In this document: piece after piece, positions 46,463 through 55,076 of the stretch
Layout of the letters: every line of letters starts with the position of its first letter
Numbering within the stretch: the first letter of the stretch is position 1
Source: Pseudomonadota bacterium
GTDB taxonomy: Bacteria > Pseudomonadota > Gammaproteobacteria > Burkholderiales > Rhodocyclaceae
Reading direction: 5' to 3'
NCBI GenBank assembly: GCA_018241725.1
Contig: JAFEDI010000062.1
Location: forward strand, 19,807-83,806
DNA: 64,000 bases
Made by a program: the position numbers and the translations under genes
Notes under the pieces: generated by a model
What the model saw: the letters and a program-made list of their open reading frames with translations, nothing else
Told to the model about the DNA's origin: nothing
The model's database searches: none

Positions 46463-48018
46463 GTACTGCGCAGGCGGCGGGGGTGGCCGAGGTTTCCGGC
46501 CGGACCTGGCTCGCCATCGGCGCGGCGATCCTCGGCGTCTTCATGGCGGTGCTGGATACGCAGATCACCAACGCGTCGCTGCCGGAAATCCTCGGCTCCC
46601 TGTCGGCGTCCATGGAGGAGGGGTCGTGGATGAGCACGACCTACCTGGCGGCCGAGGTGGTGGTGATTCCGCTGACCGGCTTCTTCCTGCGGGTCTTCGG
46701 GGCGCGCGCCTACATCCTGGTCAATACGGTTCTGTTCCTGCTGTTGTCCACGCTGTGCGGGTTTGCCTGGAACCTGGAGTCGATGATCGTCTTCCGGGCC
46801 CTGCAGGGCTTCTTCGGCGGGGCGCTGATCCCCACCGCGATGACCCTCGTCATCACCCGGCTGCCGCCCGGCAAGCGTCCAATAGCGCTGGCCTGGCTGA
46901 TGCTGGCCAGTACGCTGGCCCCGACGCTGGGGCCGACCGTCGGCGGCATCCTCACCGAGAGCTACGGCTGGCCGTCGATCTTCTTCATCAACTGGGCGCC
47001 GGGGATCCTGATGTTCGCGGGCGTCGCCATTGGCCTCGATCCCCAGAAGCACCACCTCGACCTGTTGCGCAAGCTGGACTGGGCGGGTATCGGCGGCATG
47101 ATCCTCGGCCTCGGCGCACTGATCGTGTTCCTGGAAGAGGGCAACCGCAAGGACTGGTTCGACTCCAACTTCATCTGCACCATGGCCTTCATGGCCTTCG
47201 GTGGCATCACGATGTGGATCGGCACCCAGCTGCTGCGGGCGGAGCCCTTCGTCAATGTGTGGCTGTTCGGGCGGCGCAACTTCACGGTGTCGTCGGTCGT
47301 TGGCGCGGTGGTGGGGATGGGGCTGTACGGCTCGACCTTCGTGCTGCCGCTGTTCCTGGCCCAGATCGCCGGCTACAACTCGCGGCAGATCGGCGAGGTC
47401 ATCATGTGGATGGGCCTGCCGCAGATCCTGGTCACGCCCTTCGCGGCAGTGTTCGCCAAGAAGTTCGACAACCGGATCATCTGCTCCGTCGGCCTGATGC
47501 TGTTTTCGGTGTCCTGCTTCATGAACTCGACAATGACGGCCAGCACTGGCTACGACCAGCTCGTCACGTCGCAGGTGTTCCGCGCCCTCGGGCAGCCGCT
47601 GATCATCATCACCCTGTCGAACATCGCCATTCACCGCATCGAGGCCCTCAACCTGTCCTCCGCGTCCAGCCTGTACAACATGAGCCGGGTGCTCGGCGGC
47701 GCAGTGGGCACGGCCATCCTGTCTACGGCGATCACGATGCGCGAGCATTTCCATTCGGAACGGCTGGTCGATTCGGTCACGCTGTTCTCGACCACCACGC
47801 GGGAATACCTCGCCGCCTTTACGAAAGTGCACTTCCAGGCCGGCGGCGACGCGGTGCACGCGAGCCATCAGGCACTGGCCAGCCTCAACGGGCTGGTGCA
47901 GCGGGAAGCCTATGTGATGGCCTTCAACGACAGCTTTTTCATCCTCGGTTGCGTCTTGCTGGCTTCGGTGGGTCTGGTCTGGCTGGCCGACCGCATCGTC
48001 GCACCGAAGGACAAATAG
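46459..48018 (+). CDS. EmrB/QacA (DHA2) family MFS exporter
   Basis: A 519-aa inner-membrane pump with about 14 helices. MAVLDTQITNASLPEILGSL is the DHA2 helix-1 signature and LAPTLGPTVGGILTESYGWP is motif C of drug/proton antiporters. FNDSFFILGCVLLASVGLVW forms the last helix, as in EmrB. With the adjacent EmrA- and NodT-type genes it completes a tripartite exporter in the same transcript as the NRPS, so the natural cargo is most likely the NRPS product. It may also confer resistance to related compounds. Confidence 0.93.
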   Translation: MSTAQAAGVAEVSGRTWLAIGAAILGVFMAVLDTQITNASLPEILGSLSASMEEGSWMSTTYLAAEVVVIPLTGFFLRVFGARAYILVNTVLFLLLSTLCGFAWNLESMIVFRALQGFFGGALIPTAMTLVITRLPPGKRPIALAWLMLASTLAPTLGPTVGGILTESYGWPSIFFINWAPGILMFAGVAIGLDPQKHHLDLLRKLDWAGIGGMILGLGALIVFLEEGNRKDWFDSNFICTMAFMAFGGITMWIGTQLLRAEPFVNVWLFGRRNFTVSSVVGAVVGMGLYGSTFVLPLFLAQIAGYNSRQIGEVIMWMGLPQILVTPFAAVFAKKFDNRIICSVGLMLFSVSCFMNSTMTASTGYDQLVTSQVFRALGQPLIIITLSNIAIHRIEALNLSSASSLYNMSRVLGGAVGTAILSTAITMREHFHSERLVDSVTLFSTTTREYLAAFTKVHFQAGGDAVHASHQALASLNGLVQREAYVMAFNDSFFILGCVLLASVGLVWLADRIVAPKDK

Positions 48019-48026
48019 GAGTGCCC

Positions 48027-49478
48027 ATGAACAAGACACGTCCGCTGATCATCGCGTTGATGTCCCTGTTGGGCGGCTGCGCTGCCCAGGGGAGCTTCGC
48101 GCCGGCGCCCGAACCGGTGACGCCGCCGAGCTACCGCAACGCACCGGCCGAGGTTCCGAACACGCTGCAGGCCAACTGGTGGCGGATCTACCAGGACCCG
48201 GTTCTCAACCACCTGGTCGAGACCGTGCAGGAACGCAACCCGTACTCCGAGGTGGCCCTGCTACGTGTCGCGGAGGCGCAGGCCGGCGTGCAGTCGGCAT
48301 CCGCCGATCTCCTTCCCAACGTGGGCTTCGGCGCCAGCGCCGACAAGAGCCACACTTCCGTCAATACGCCGCTGGGCAAGCTGCTGGGCGGGCGCACCAT
48401 CGCCGGCAAGACCTACAAGCTGGGCGTCAGCGCGTCCTGGCAGCTCGACCTGTGGGGGCGCGTGGCCCAGGCTGTCGAGGCGGCCAAGGCGCAGGCCGGC
48501 GCGGCAGAGGCCGTCAAGCGGCAGATCGCGCTGGTGCTGGCCAGCGAGGTGGCTGTGGCCTACTGGCAGTTCCGCGCGGCGGATGCCGATCACGCACTGC
48601 TCGCAAAGATCCGCGAAGAGCGGGCGGAGGCGGTCAGGTTGGGCGCGCTGCGCCTGGATGCCGGGCTGGGCACCGAACAGGACTGGCTGGATGCCAAGGT
48701 CGAGCTGGCCAAGGTCGAGGCCGAGATGAGCGAGGTCCACGTCAAGCGGGCGATGGCCGAGCAGGAACTGGCCACGCTGATGGTCGAGCCGGTCAAGGAC
48801 TTCCGCGTGCCGTCCGACCCGGCCTACCGCCTGCCGGCGATTCCGCAGGTGGCGCCGGGGCTGCCGGCCGTCATCCTGGCGCGGCGGCCGGACCTGATGG
48901 AGTCGACGCAGAACATCCGCGCCTTGCTGGCCGTGGAGCGCATCGCCGAAACCGCCTTCTACCCGTCGATCAGCCTCACCAGCGCCTATGGTTTTGCGTC
49001 GTCCCAGTTGAAGAGTGCGGTCAATCACAGCTCCCGCGAGTTCTCCATCGGGCCGCTGGCGCTGTACCTGCCGCTGTTCGACGCCGGCCGCAACCAGGCC
49101 AATCTCGACGCGGCCCGCTCCCGCTACCGCCAGGCGGTAGATGTGCATCAGGTCAGCGTGCTGATCGCACTGCGCGAGGTGGACGATGCGCTGGTGCAAG
49201 TTGAGGCGGCCAACGAGCAGATGCGCACTCTCGGCTTGTCGCTGGCGGCCAGCCAGCGGGCGTCGGCGGTGGCCAGGGCGCGCTTCGAGCACGGCCAGAA
49301 CACCTACCAGAAGGTCGCGTCGGCGCGGGCCGGCGCGCTGGCCGTCGAGCGCAGCCTGGTACGCAGCCAGACGGAAGGGCTGCTCGCCACGGTCCGCCTG
49401 GTCGCCGCATTGGGCGGCGGTTGGGAAGCTGCGGAAGGTGCGAAGCCAGCCAAGGACGTGGTGGCCCGTTCCGACTGA
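48027..49478 (+). CDS. NodT/OprM family outer-membrane efflux lipoprotein
   Basis: A 483-aa outer-membrane channel. The signal ends in a lipobox (SLLGGCAAQG), then NWWRIYQDPVLNHLVETVQERN opens the efflux-protein repeat. Two internal repeats with long helices are visible, including SWQLDLWGRVAQAVEAAKAQ and LPLFDAGRNQANLDAARSRY, both hallmarks of the NodT/RND-OMF family. It follows EmrB by 8 bp and completes the exporter. The gene ends 24 bp before the convergent marR-type gene. Confidence 0.93.
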   Translation: MNKTRPLIIALMSLLGGCAAQGSFAPAPEPVTPPSYRNAPAEVPNTLQANWWRIYQDPVLNHLVETVQERNPYSEVALLRVAEAQAGVQSASADLLPNVGFGASADKSHTSVNTPLGKLLGGRTIAGKTYKLGVSASWQLDLWGRVAQAVEAAKAQAGAAEAVKRQIALVLASEVAVAYWQFRAADADHALLAKIREERAEAVRLGALRLDAGLGTEQDWLDAKVELAKVEAEMSEVHVKRAMAEQELATLMVEPVKDFRVPSDPAYRLPAIPQVAPGLPAVILARRPDLMESTQNIRALLAVERIAETAFYPSISLTSAYGFASSQLKSAVNHSSREFSIGPLALYLPLFDAGRNQANLDAARSRYRQAVDVHQVSVLIALREVDDALVQVEAANEQMRTLGLSLAASQRASAVARARFEHGQNTYQKVASARAGALAVERSLVRSQTEGLLATVRLVAALGGGWEAAEGAKPAKDVVARSD

Positions 49479-49502
49479 TGTTCCCCTACATCGGCGGGAT
49501 GC

Positions 49503-50009
49503 TTACCGATGCGAAATCCCGCCAGCCGTCTTGTCCTGCCGCGTGCCGCTGTTTTCTGTGGGCACACTGAACGAGTTCTCCAGCATCCGCAATTCGGGTT
49601 GGTGCAGAACCGCCAGGTGCTCCAGTACTTTCTCGCCCTCCGGCAGGAGATGAATTTCCACCTGACGCCGATCCTCCTGATTGACGCGTCGCTGGATCAG
49701 GCCCAGTTTCTCGCAACGATCCAGCAGGGCCACAACGCCATGGTGTTTGGCCTGCAGCTTTTCGGCGAGCTCACTCACGCTGGCCCAGTCCTTTCCCCGC
49801 ATGGCCTTCACGTGCAGGAGCAGCTGATACTGAAGGGACGTCAGGCCTTCCGCGTGGCAGATATCTTCACTGAATCGCAGAAAGCGCCTCAGTTGGTAAC
49901 GGACATGGGATAGCCGCCGGTAGTCGTCCTGGGAGAGGGCGACGGGCAGGTCGGAGGGGCTGTCCGATGAGGGCGAATTCGTGGGATTGCGGGGATCGGA
50001 ACGCGACAT
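49503..50009 (-). CDS. MarR family transcriptional regulator
   Basis: A 168-aa winged-helix regulator: LTSLQYQLLLHVKAM leads into ASVSELAEKLQAKHHGVVALLDRCE (recognition helix), and VNQEDRRQVEIHLL forms the wing. MarR proteins repress efflux or biosynthetic genes until a small phenolic or product-like ligand binds. The gene faces the exporter genes tail to tail, but it is also 49 bp downstream of the oxidase-operon membrane protein gene on the same strand, so it could be transcribed from either context. No good Shine-Dalgarno precedes the ATG. An inverted repeat GAATCC-CC-GGATTC (about 50030-50043) lies upstream. Confidence 0.88.
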   Translation of the reverse strand: MSRSDPRNPTNSPSSDSPSDLPVALSQDDYRRLSHVRYQLRRFLRFSEDICHAEGLTSLQYQLLLHVKAMRGKDWASVSELAEKLQAKHHGVVALLDRCEKLGLIQRRVNQEDRRQVEIHLLPEGEKVLEHLAVLHQPELRMLENSFSVPTENSGTRQDKTAGGISHR

Positions 50010-50058
50010 TCGTATCGTGTGCAGCTGAATGAATCCCCGGATTCTAAAACGTCGCCGC

Positions 50059-50685
50059 CTACGATTTCACATGATCTGCAGTGCCCATCGGAGCCGGATC
50101 GTCTCCCAGGAGCCGCTGCAAATCCCCGCTCCACCAAAGATCACAACACCACGCGAGAAACGCCAGCAGCGCTGCGACCACCAGCCAGAATCCGGCGTTG
50201 ATCTGTTCGTCGGCCAGATAGACGGCACACAGACGGGTTGGCGCGTCCTGATAAAGCAGGCCGACGACAGCCGCCATCCAGCACCAGTTGCCGAGAAAGA
50301 AGGCCTGCACGACGCGACCGGCCAGCGGCCACGAGTATCGAAATGCGGCGCCGGCGGCGAGCAGCGAGGCGAATTTGGCCGCCTCCGCCCAAGGCAGGAG
50401 GCGCGCCGCGTCGATGGCACGGGGGATCATCCAGAACGACGTTGCCAGCACGCTGAACAATAGCCCGGCGAGGCCGTAGGCATTCCACGCGCGGAGCGGC
50501 GAGGCTTGCGCTGATCCGCGGCCACCGGCCAGCAACCATCCTGCGGCGGTGATCAGCGGTAACTGGACAAGCATGTGCCGCGTCATATGGCTTTCAAACC
50601 AGTTGCGCACGATGGGTATCGCCAGGAACAGCAGCAGACCGAGGGCGATAAGGACACTAGGGCGGACACAAGGGCGGTTTTTCAT
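50059..50685 (-). CDS. multi-pass membrane protein of the oxidase operon, unknown function
   Basis: A 208-aa protein with about five or six hydrophobic helices (LIALGLLLFLAIPIV, LLVQLPLITAAGWLLAGG and others). The pattern of conserved HM/RHMLVQLP near the first loop recalls CtaG/Caa3_CtaG-type copper assembly membrane proteins, but I cannot confirm membership by eye. It overlaps the Sco gene stop (ATGA) and ends 49 bp before marR. Given Sco upstream and a haem-copper oxidase at the operon head, a role in oxidase copper delivery or assembly is a reasonable inference. Confidence 0.7.
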   Translation of the reverse strand: MKNRPCVRPSVLIALGLLLFLAIPIVRNWFESHMTRHMLVQLPLITAAGWLLAGGRGSAQASPLRAWNAYGLAGLLFSVLATSFWMIPRAIDAARLLPWAEAAKFASLLAAGAAFRYSWPLAGRVVQAFFLGNWCWMAAVVGLLYQDAPTRLCAVYLADEQINAGFWLVVAALLAFLAWCCDLWWSGDLQRLLGDDPAPMGTADHVKS

Positions 50686-51323
50686 GAGCCGGCCCCGGGA
50701 TGCGCTTCCGTGGCGTTGGCAGCCCCAACTCTTGCCAGCGCCTCGGCCAGCGCTGCGGCCGGATTGGCAAGGTCCATGATCCGCACCAGGCGGCCCCGCC
50801 GGTCCACCACGTGTATTGCTGCATTGTGCTCAAAGCCGCCCAGTCCATCGGGAATGACGACGATCCCGAACTGGCCGAGCAGCTCTGGCAGATCCGCAGC
50901 GTTGGCGAGCACTGCGAATTGCCACACTGCGCCGTCGGCGCGCTGGTGGCGAGCATAGGCAGCAAGCCCGGCTGGCGTGTCGTGCTCAGGATCGAAGCTG
51001 ACGCTGAGCAGGCGGATACGGTCCTGCAGGCCGCGCGCACGGATCTCGGTCTGCAGTTGCTGGAATTCGCTTCCGAGCGCGCGGCATACCGTTTCGCAGC
51101 GGGCGTAGACGAAGTCGAGAAGGGTCACGCGCTCCGGATCGCTCAGGGACACGGGCCTGCCGTCCGTGCCCAGCACTTCCAGAACAGGCAGCTGAACCGG
51201 GGCCTCCGAAACTTCTAGCCGGCGCGCGTCTTCGCTGGTGAAGGCGCGCAGCCCGTCGGTTGTCAGCGCCAGGGCTGTACCTCCGGCCAGCGCAACACAG
51301 AGCACGGCAAGCAGGGTCCGCAT
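50682..51323 (-). CDS. SCO1/SenC family copper chaperone
   Basis: A 213-aa thioredoxin-like protein with an N-terminal signal (RTLLAVLCVALAGGTALA). The copper ligands are present: YARCETVCRALG supplies the CxxxC pair, and the distal histidine lies in HNAAIHVVDRRG. LLSVSFDPEHDTP is the typical central motif. Sco proteins load the CuA or CuB centre of terminal oxidases; here the oxidase is cbb3-like, which has only CuB. I start at ATG 51323 so that the signal peptide is N-terminal; a longer reading to 51422 would overlap the cytochrome gene. Confidence 0.9.
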   Translation of the reverse strand: MRTLLAVLCVALAGGTALALTTDGLRAFTSEDARRLEVSEAPVQLPVLEVLGTDGRPVSLSDPERVTLLDFVYARCETVCRALGSEFQQLQTEIRARGLQDRIRLLSVSFDPEHDTPAGLAAYARHQRADGAVWQFAVLANAADLPELLGQFGIVVIPDGLGGFEHNAAIHVVDRRGRLVRIMDLANPAAALAEALARVGAANATEAHPGAGS

Positions 51324-51345
51324 CTCGTCCCGTCCCGACTTGCGG

Positions 51346-51957
51346 CTAGCGGAATTGCGCCAGCTCGTCGCCCCCGGTCCAGGGCTTGCTGCGCGCCTTG
51401 GTTGCGTCACGTTCCGTCGCAACCGTGGCAGGGCTGATGGAGCTGGCCGTATTGCCCCACTGTTTCCGGACGTAGCTCGTCACCGCAGCGATTTCGGCGT
51501 CGTTGAGCTTCTCGCCGAAATTCGGCATGGCGCCCTGATAGCTCGCACCCTTCACCGTGATCGGACCATCGATGCCATGCAGCAGGATCTGCACAATCAG
51601 GCGCTCCTTCCCCGTGGCCCATTCCGAGCCGGCCAGCGGGGGGAATACGCCAGGAATCCCTAGCCCGGTGGCCTGGTGACAGGCCGAGCATTGCGCTGCA
51701 AAGATCTGTGCGCCATCCACCGCCGCACCAGGTGCGGCCGCTACGGTGGCGGAAAGGTCCGAGAGCGTGCGCCGGTCGCCGAATTGCGGCGGTGTGCGGG
51801 GATTCGCAGTCGCAATGTAATAGATGGCCCAGCCCAGCAAGATGGCGACCAAGCCCAGCAGGAGCACGGGAATTGGCGTCGACGACTCGTGGGGTTCGGG
51901 GTTTTCGCGCAAATGAGCGTCATGAATGGCCTGCCCACGCTTTGAATGTAAGGTCAT
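51346..51957 (-). CDS. membrane-anchored monohaem cytochrome c
   Basis: A 203-aa protein with one helix (VLLLGLVAILLGWAIYYIA, about residues 30-50) and a single class I cytochrome domain. The haem site is CSACHQATG, with the axial methionine probably in GAMPNFGEKL. LNDAEIAAVTSYVRKQWG is the usual C-terminal helix. In classical cbb3 oxidases the third subunit CcoP is dihaem; here a monohaem cytochrome takes that position after CcoO. It probably passes electrons to the oxidase core. The extended C-tail (about 25 residues) has no recognised function. Confidence 0.9.
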   Translation of the reverse strand: MTLHSKRGQAIHDAHLRENPEPHESSTPIPVLLLGLVAILLGWAIYYIATANPRTPPQFGDRRTLSDLSATVAAAPGAAVDGAQIFAAQCSACHQATGLGIPGVFPPLAGSEWATGKERLIVQILLHGIDGPITVKGASYQGAMPNFGEKLNDAEIAAVTSYVRKQWGNTASSISPATVATERDATKARSKPWTGGDELAQFR

Positions 51958-51969
51958 GGCTCTGGATTC

Positions 51970-52560
51970 CTATTTCGCCTGTGCGGCGTCTGGAATGGGG
52001 TAGGTGTGGTCAAGCGACAGGAGGTACTTGGCCAGCGCGATGGCTTCCGGCTTGGCGACGATGACGCCCTTGGCCGGCGCGAACGCAGGGGGGAGCGTCA
52101 CGACCTTGTCGCCCGCAGCGGCCTGGGCCTTCAATTCGAACAGATACGGGAAGCCCGGCATGATGCTGTTCGGGGTATAGGCCCGCGGCTGGTACAGGTG
52201 GCCGAGTTGCCAGTCGATGCTCGGCTGGCGGGCGCCGATGTTGAACAGATCGGGGCCTGTCCGCATGGTGCCCAGCAGGTGAGGCTTGTCGTAATAGTAG
52301 TCGCCCGGCACGGGGGCTCTGCCCCAGCCGCGCTTGGCATCCGGCGCCTGACTGGCATCGCGTGGTTGCTGGGAATGGCAGTACACGCAGCCTTCACTGA
52401 TGTATTGCTGACGCCCGCGAGCTTCTTCCGGGCTGTAATCCTTCAGCTTTTGGGGAGGCTGGACCGACTGCAACTGGAAATAGGGCAGCACGACCAGGGC
52501 ACTGGCGGAAACGGCGAGGGTGACCAAGGCGCCGGAGATGAGCTTGAATTCGTTTTCCAT
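51970..52560 (-). CDS. ccoO: cbb3-type oxidase subunit II (CcoO/FixO-like)
   Basis: A 196-aa membrane-anchored cytochrome c. The N-terminal helix is ALVTLAVSASALVVLPYFQL. The haem site is EGCVYCHSQQPRD, and GTMRTGPDLFNIG followed by SIMPGFPYLFEL contains the axial methionine segment, all as in CcoO. It is slightly shorter than typical CcoO. It lies 3 bp downstream of the subunit I gene. It carries electrons from the small cytochrome to the catalytic subunit. Confidence 0.92.
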   Translation of the reverse strand: MENEFKLISGALVTLAVSASALVVLPYFQLQSVQPPQKLKDYSPEEARGRQQYISEGCVYCHSQQPRDASQAPDAKRGWGRAPVPGDYYYDKPHLLGTMRTGPDLFNIGARQPSIDWQLGHLYQPRAYTPNSIMPGFPYLFELKAQAAAGDKVVTLPPAFAPAKGVIVAKPEAIALAKYLLSLDHTYPIPDAAQAK

Positions 52561-52563
52561 GAT

Positions 52564-54195
52564 TCAGGCCGCAAAAGGGTTGCCGAGAATGACCGAGCCG
52601 GTACGCTTGGGACCGTAACGCAAGGCCATTGCCGCGAAATGGAAGGCGAAGACCAGATGGCCGGCCGTCATCAGCGTGCCGCCGACCGAACGCGCTTCCA
52701 GATAGGGCAGGGTCACCGTCACCGAATCCATGAACGGACGCGTGGCATCGACCATGGCGAGACCTTGCAGGATGCCGCCGATGGTCAGGCCGACGAAGTA
52801 GATCGCGAAGCCGACAACGACCAGCCAGAAATGCCATTCGATCAGACGCGGATACGGCCACTCCCAGGCCATGATGCGCGGCATCACGAAGTAGATCGCG
52901 CCGAACATCACCATCGTCACGAATCCGTAGAGTCCCAGGTGGGCATGGGCAACGGTGAAGTGCGTGAAATGCGTGATGGTGTTGATGCTGCGCAGTGCCT
53001 CAAATGAGCCCTGGATCGAACTGAGTGTGTACATCAGGCCCCCCAGCGCAATGAAGCGCAGTGTCGGGGAGTGGGGAATGGCGGCCAGAACGCCCCGGAG
53101 CGTCAGGAGCTGATTGGTCGTGAAGGCCAGCACCGGCACGATCATCATCACGCTCTGGACGATCGATAGCGTCACCATCCATTCCGGCACTGGACCGCCG
53201 ATCAGGTGGTGGCCGCCGACCTGGCCGTAAAAGAAGGCCAGCGCCCAGAAGCCGAGCAGCGAAAGGTTGTAGGACTGGATGGGGCGGCCGAGCACCTTTG
53301 GCAGAAAGTAATAGGTGGTCGCCAAGGCCATCGGCGTATAGAAAAGACCCAGCACGTTGTGGCCAAACCACCAATTCATCGTGGCCTGTTCAACCCCGAA
53401 ATGAAGCCCCGGAAATTTGGCGACGACGAACAGGATGGGAAACCAGAAAAGAGCCGCACCCATGTACCAGATTGACACGTACAAGTGCTTCTCGGTGCGC
53501 CGATGCAGGGTAAGGATCAATGGCAACCCGATCATCGCGCCGCCGGCCACGATCAACAGACCCAGTTGCCAGGGGATCTCGAGCCACTCCATGCCGTCGT
53601 TGATGCCATTGCCAATACACACCAGGCCGGCGATCAAGGCCGCGTTCCACAACACGGCACCGAGCATGGCATAGCGTCCTCCGGCCAGTTTCGTCTTGAG
53701 GAGGCGCGGCAGCATCCAGATGGCGATGCCGAATGAAGCCATGGGCGCCCAACCGTAGGCGACGACATTGAGGTGCAGCGTCCGGATCCGACCGAAGGTC
53801 AGCCACGGCGTGTTGGTCAGCCAGTCCGGGTTGTGCAGTTTGAGCGAGCTGGTCAGCCCGGCAAACGAGGCCAGCACCAACCAGACGACAGCGCAGCACA
53901 GAAAGATGAAAGCCGGTTGAGCGCTTGTGCGGTCCGCTTCGAGCCGGGCATGGAGCGCGCCCTGATCCGGCTGTGTGTGATCGGCACCACCATGGGCAAC
54001 CACGCGTTGCAGTGCCTGAGCGCCAGCCCGCGTAGCGCCCGGATCTTCGATATGACCGATCTCGCCGGCAGCAAAGATCGCGCGGGCGCCTTTGGCGTTG
54101 CGTTCGAACAGTTTCCTGCGCAACGACCAGATGAAAACAAGCAATCCTGTAACTGACAGGATGAATGAAGAAAGCAAGATAGTGACGGTATCCAT
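52564..54195 (-). CDS. ccoN: cbb3-type oxidase subunit I (CcoN-like) with a CcoS-like N-terminal segment
   Basis: A 543-aa catalytic subunit. Residues 1-45 (ILLSSFILSVTGLLVFIWSL, then RRKLFER) look like a CcoS-type single-helix peptide fused ahead of the core; CcoN itself seems to begin near residue 85. The low-spin haem histidine is in RIRTLHLNVVAYG. CuB ligands are in WWFGHNVLGLFY and GGHHLIGGPVP, with the crosslinked tyrosine of C-type oxidases in FWALAFFYGQ. Haem b3/b ligands are in THFTVAHAHLGLYGF. The tyrosine indicates oxygen rather than NO reduction. It heads a five-gene minus operon. Confidence 0.9.
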   Translation of the reverse strand: MDTVTILLSSFILSVTGLLVFIWSLRRKLFERNAKGARAIFAAGEIGHIEDPGATRAGAQALQRVVAHGGADHTQPDQGALHARLEADRTSAQPAFIFLCCAVVWLVLASFAGLTSSLKLHNPDWLTNTPWLTFGRIRTLHLNVVAYGWAPMASFGIAIWMLPRLLKTKLAGGRYAMLGAVLWNAALIAGLVCIGNGINDGMEWLEIPWQLGLLIVAGGAMIGLPLILTLHRRTEKHLYVSIWYMGAALFWFPILFVVAKFPGLHFGVEQATMNWWFGHNVLGLFYTPMALATTYYFLPKVLGRPIQSYNLSLLGFWALAFFYGQVGGHHLIGGPVPEWMVTLSIVQSVMMIVPVLAFTTNQLLTLRGVLAAIPHSPTLRFIALGGLMYTLSSIQGSFEALRSINTITHFTHFTVAHAHLGLYGFVTMVMFGAIYFVMPRIMAWEWPYPRLIEWHFWLVVVGFAIYFVGLTIGGILQGLAMVDATRPFMDSVTVTLPYLEARSVGGTLMTAGHLVFAFHFAAMALRYGPKRTGSVILGNPFAA

Positions 54196-54338
54196 GGCTC
54201 TTCCGTTGGGGTTCGGGGGTGACGACTCGCGGAGCTTCGGCTCCTGCTGATAGTTATTTGCGTGCAGCCAGCGGTGAAGTGCCTCGCCTCTACGGCCCAG
54301 CATGAACAGAGGGATGCCTCCGCGCCGCGGATAATTAG

Positions 54339-54351
54339 ATCACAACGTGAT
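54339..54351. promoter_or_regulatory. inverted repeat upstream of the oxidase operon
   Basis: ATCAC-AAC-GTGAT, about 145 bp upstream of the ccoN start in an AT-rich spot (TATAAAT follows). It has a 3-base centre, so it does not fit the FNR (TTGAT-N4-ATCAA) or CRP spacing. It could be an operator for the oxidase operon. The remainder of 54196-54434 shows no gene. Confidence 0.4.
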
Positions 54352-54434
54352 ATAAATACAACCGCGCCAGCCACGTGGGTAAGGTTTAACCCCGTGGCAG
54401 GCCCTGTCGGCTTGAAAGAGGATGCTGCGCGTGG

Positions 54435-55076
54435 CTACCAGCGCAGGATCGAATTGCCGATCATGGCACCGATGGCGGCGGGAATGAGCGTCCCGAGCAG
54501 ATACCAGAAGCCGATGAACGGCGCGCCCATTTCCGGGCAGTGCAGGCAATAGACCACCGCGGCGACAGACCCGGAAAGCAGGCCCGCGGCGAATCCGGCC
54601 AGCCGTGGGCGGGTTGGCGCCAGATCCTTCATGGTGTGCAGCACCGCGGCGAACACCGGCAGGGAGAGCAGGGCGATCAGCAGGGGGCAGGATTTCCAGG
54701 TGTCGCCGAAGAATAGCTTCGAGCGCTCCACCGGTTCCGCGTCGACCAGCGCGAAGGCGGCGACGGCCCAGATTCCCAGGACCGGGAGACCGAGCGCAAG
54801 CGGCACCCGGTCGATCACCGCGCCCGGCCGGGACAGCCGCAGCGCGGCGAACAGGCTCCCTGCGGCAAGGCTGGCAACAAACCCGACCTTGATCCAGAAC
54901 ATCGGCAACAGCAAGGCCTGCGCGAGATCGTGGCGCACCTGCAGCAGCGCGAGCATCAGCAGGCCGGCGCCTGCCGCGCCCCAGCCGATGGCAACTGCGT
55001 AGCGCTGCGTGGCGGCAGGTTTGTTAACTGCCCCGGCGCCGGTGGCCAGCATGGTGATCAGATCATCTGTCTTCAT
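54435..55076 (-). CDS. NrsF/DUF1109 family membrane anti-sigma factor
   Basis: A 213-aa protein with six hydrophobic segments. It opens with [15 protein letters not shown], the DUF1109 N-terminus, and later has [19 protein letters not shown] and [21 protein letters not shown]. Its cysteines (SCP, LHCPE) are the conserved residues linked to redox or metal sensing in this family. The start overlaps the sigma-factor stop by four bases (ATGA), the usual arrangement for a sigma with its membrane anti-sigma. It presumably holds the sigma factor until oxidant or metal stress. Confidence 0.92.
   Translation of the reverse strand: MKTDDLITMLATGAGAVNKPAATQRYAVAIGWGAAGAGLLMLALLQVRHDLAQALLLPMFWIKVGFVASLAAGSLFAALRLSRPGAVIDRVPLALGLPVLGIWAVAAFALVDAEPVERSKLFFGDTWKSCPLLIALLSLPVFAAVLHTMKDLAPTRPRLAGFAAGLLSGSVAAVVYCLHCPEMGAPFIGFWYLLGTLIPAAIGAMIGNSILRW

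Noticed and set aside
54339-54351. FNR/ANR box for the oxidase operon
   Set aside because: The site is ATCAC-N3-GTGAT, not TTGAT-N4-ATCAA; kept only as an unspecified inverted repeat.
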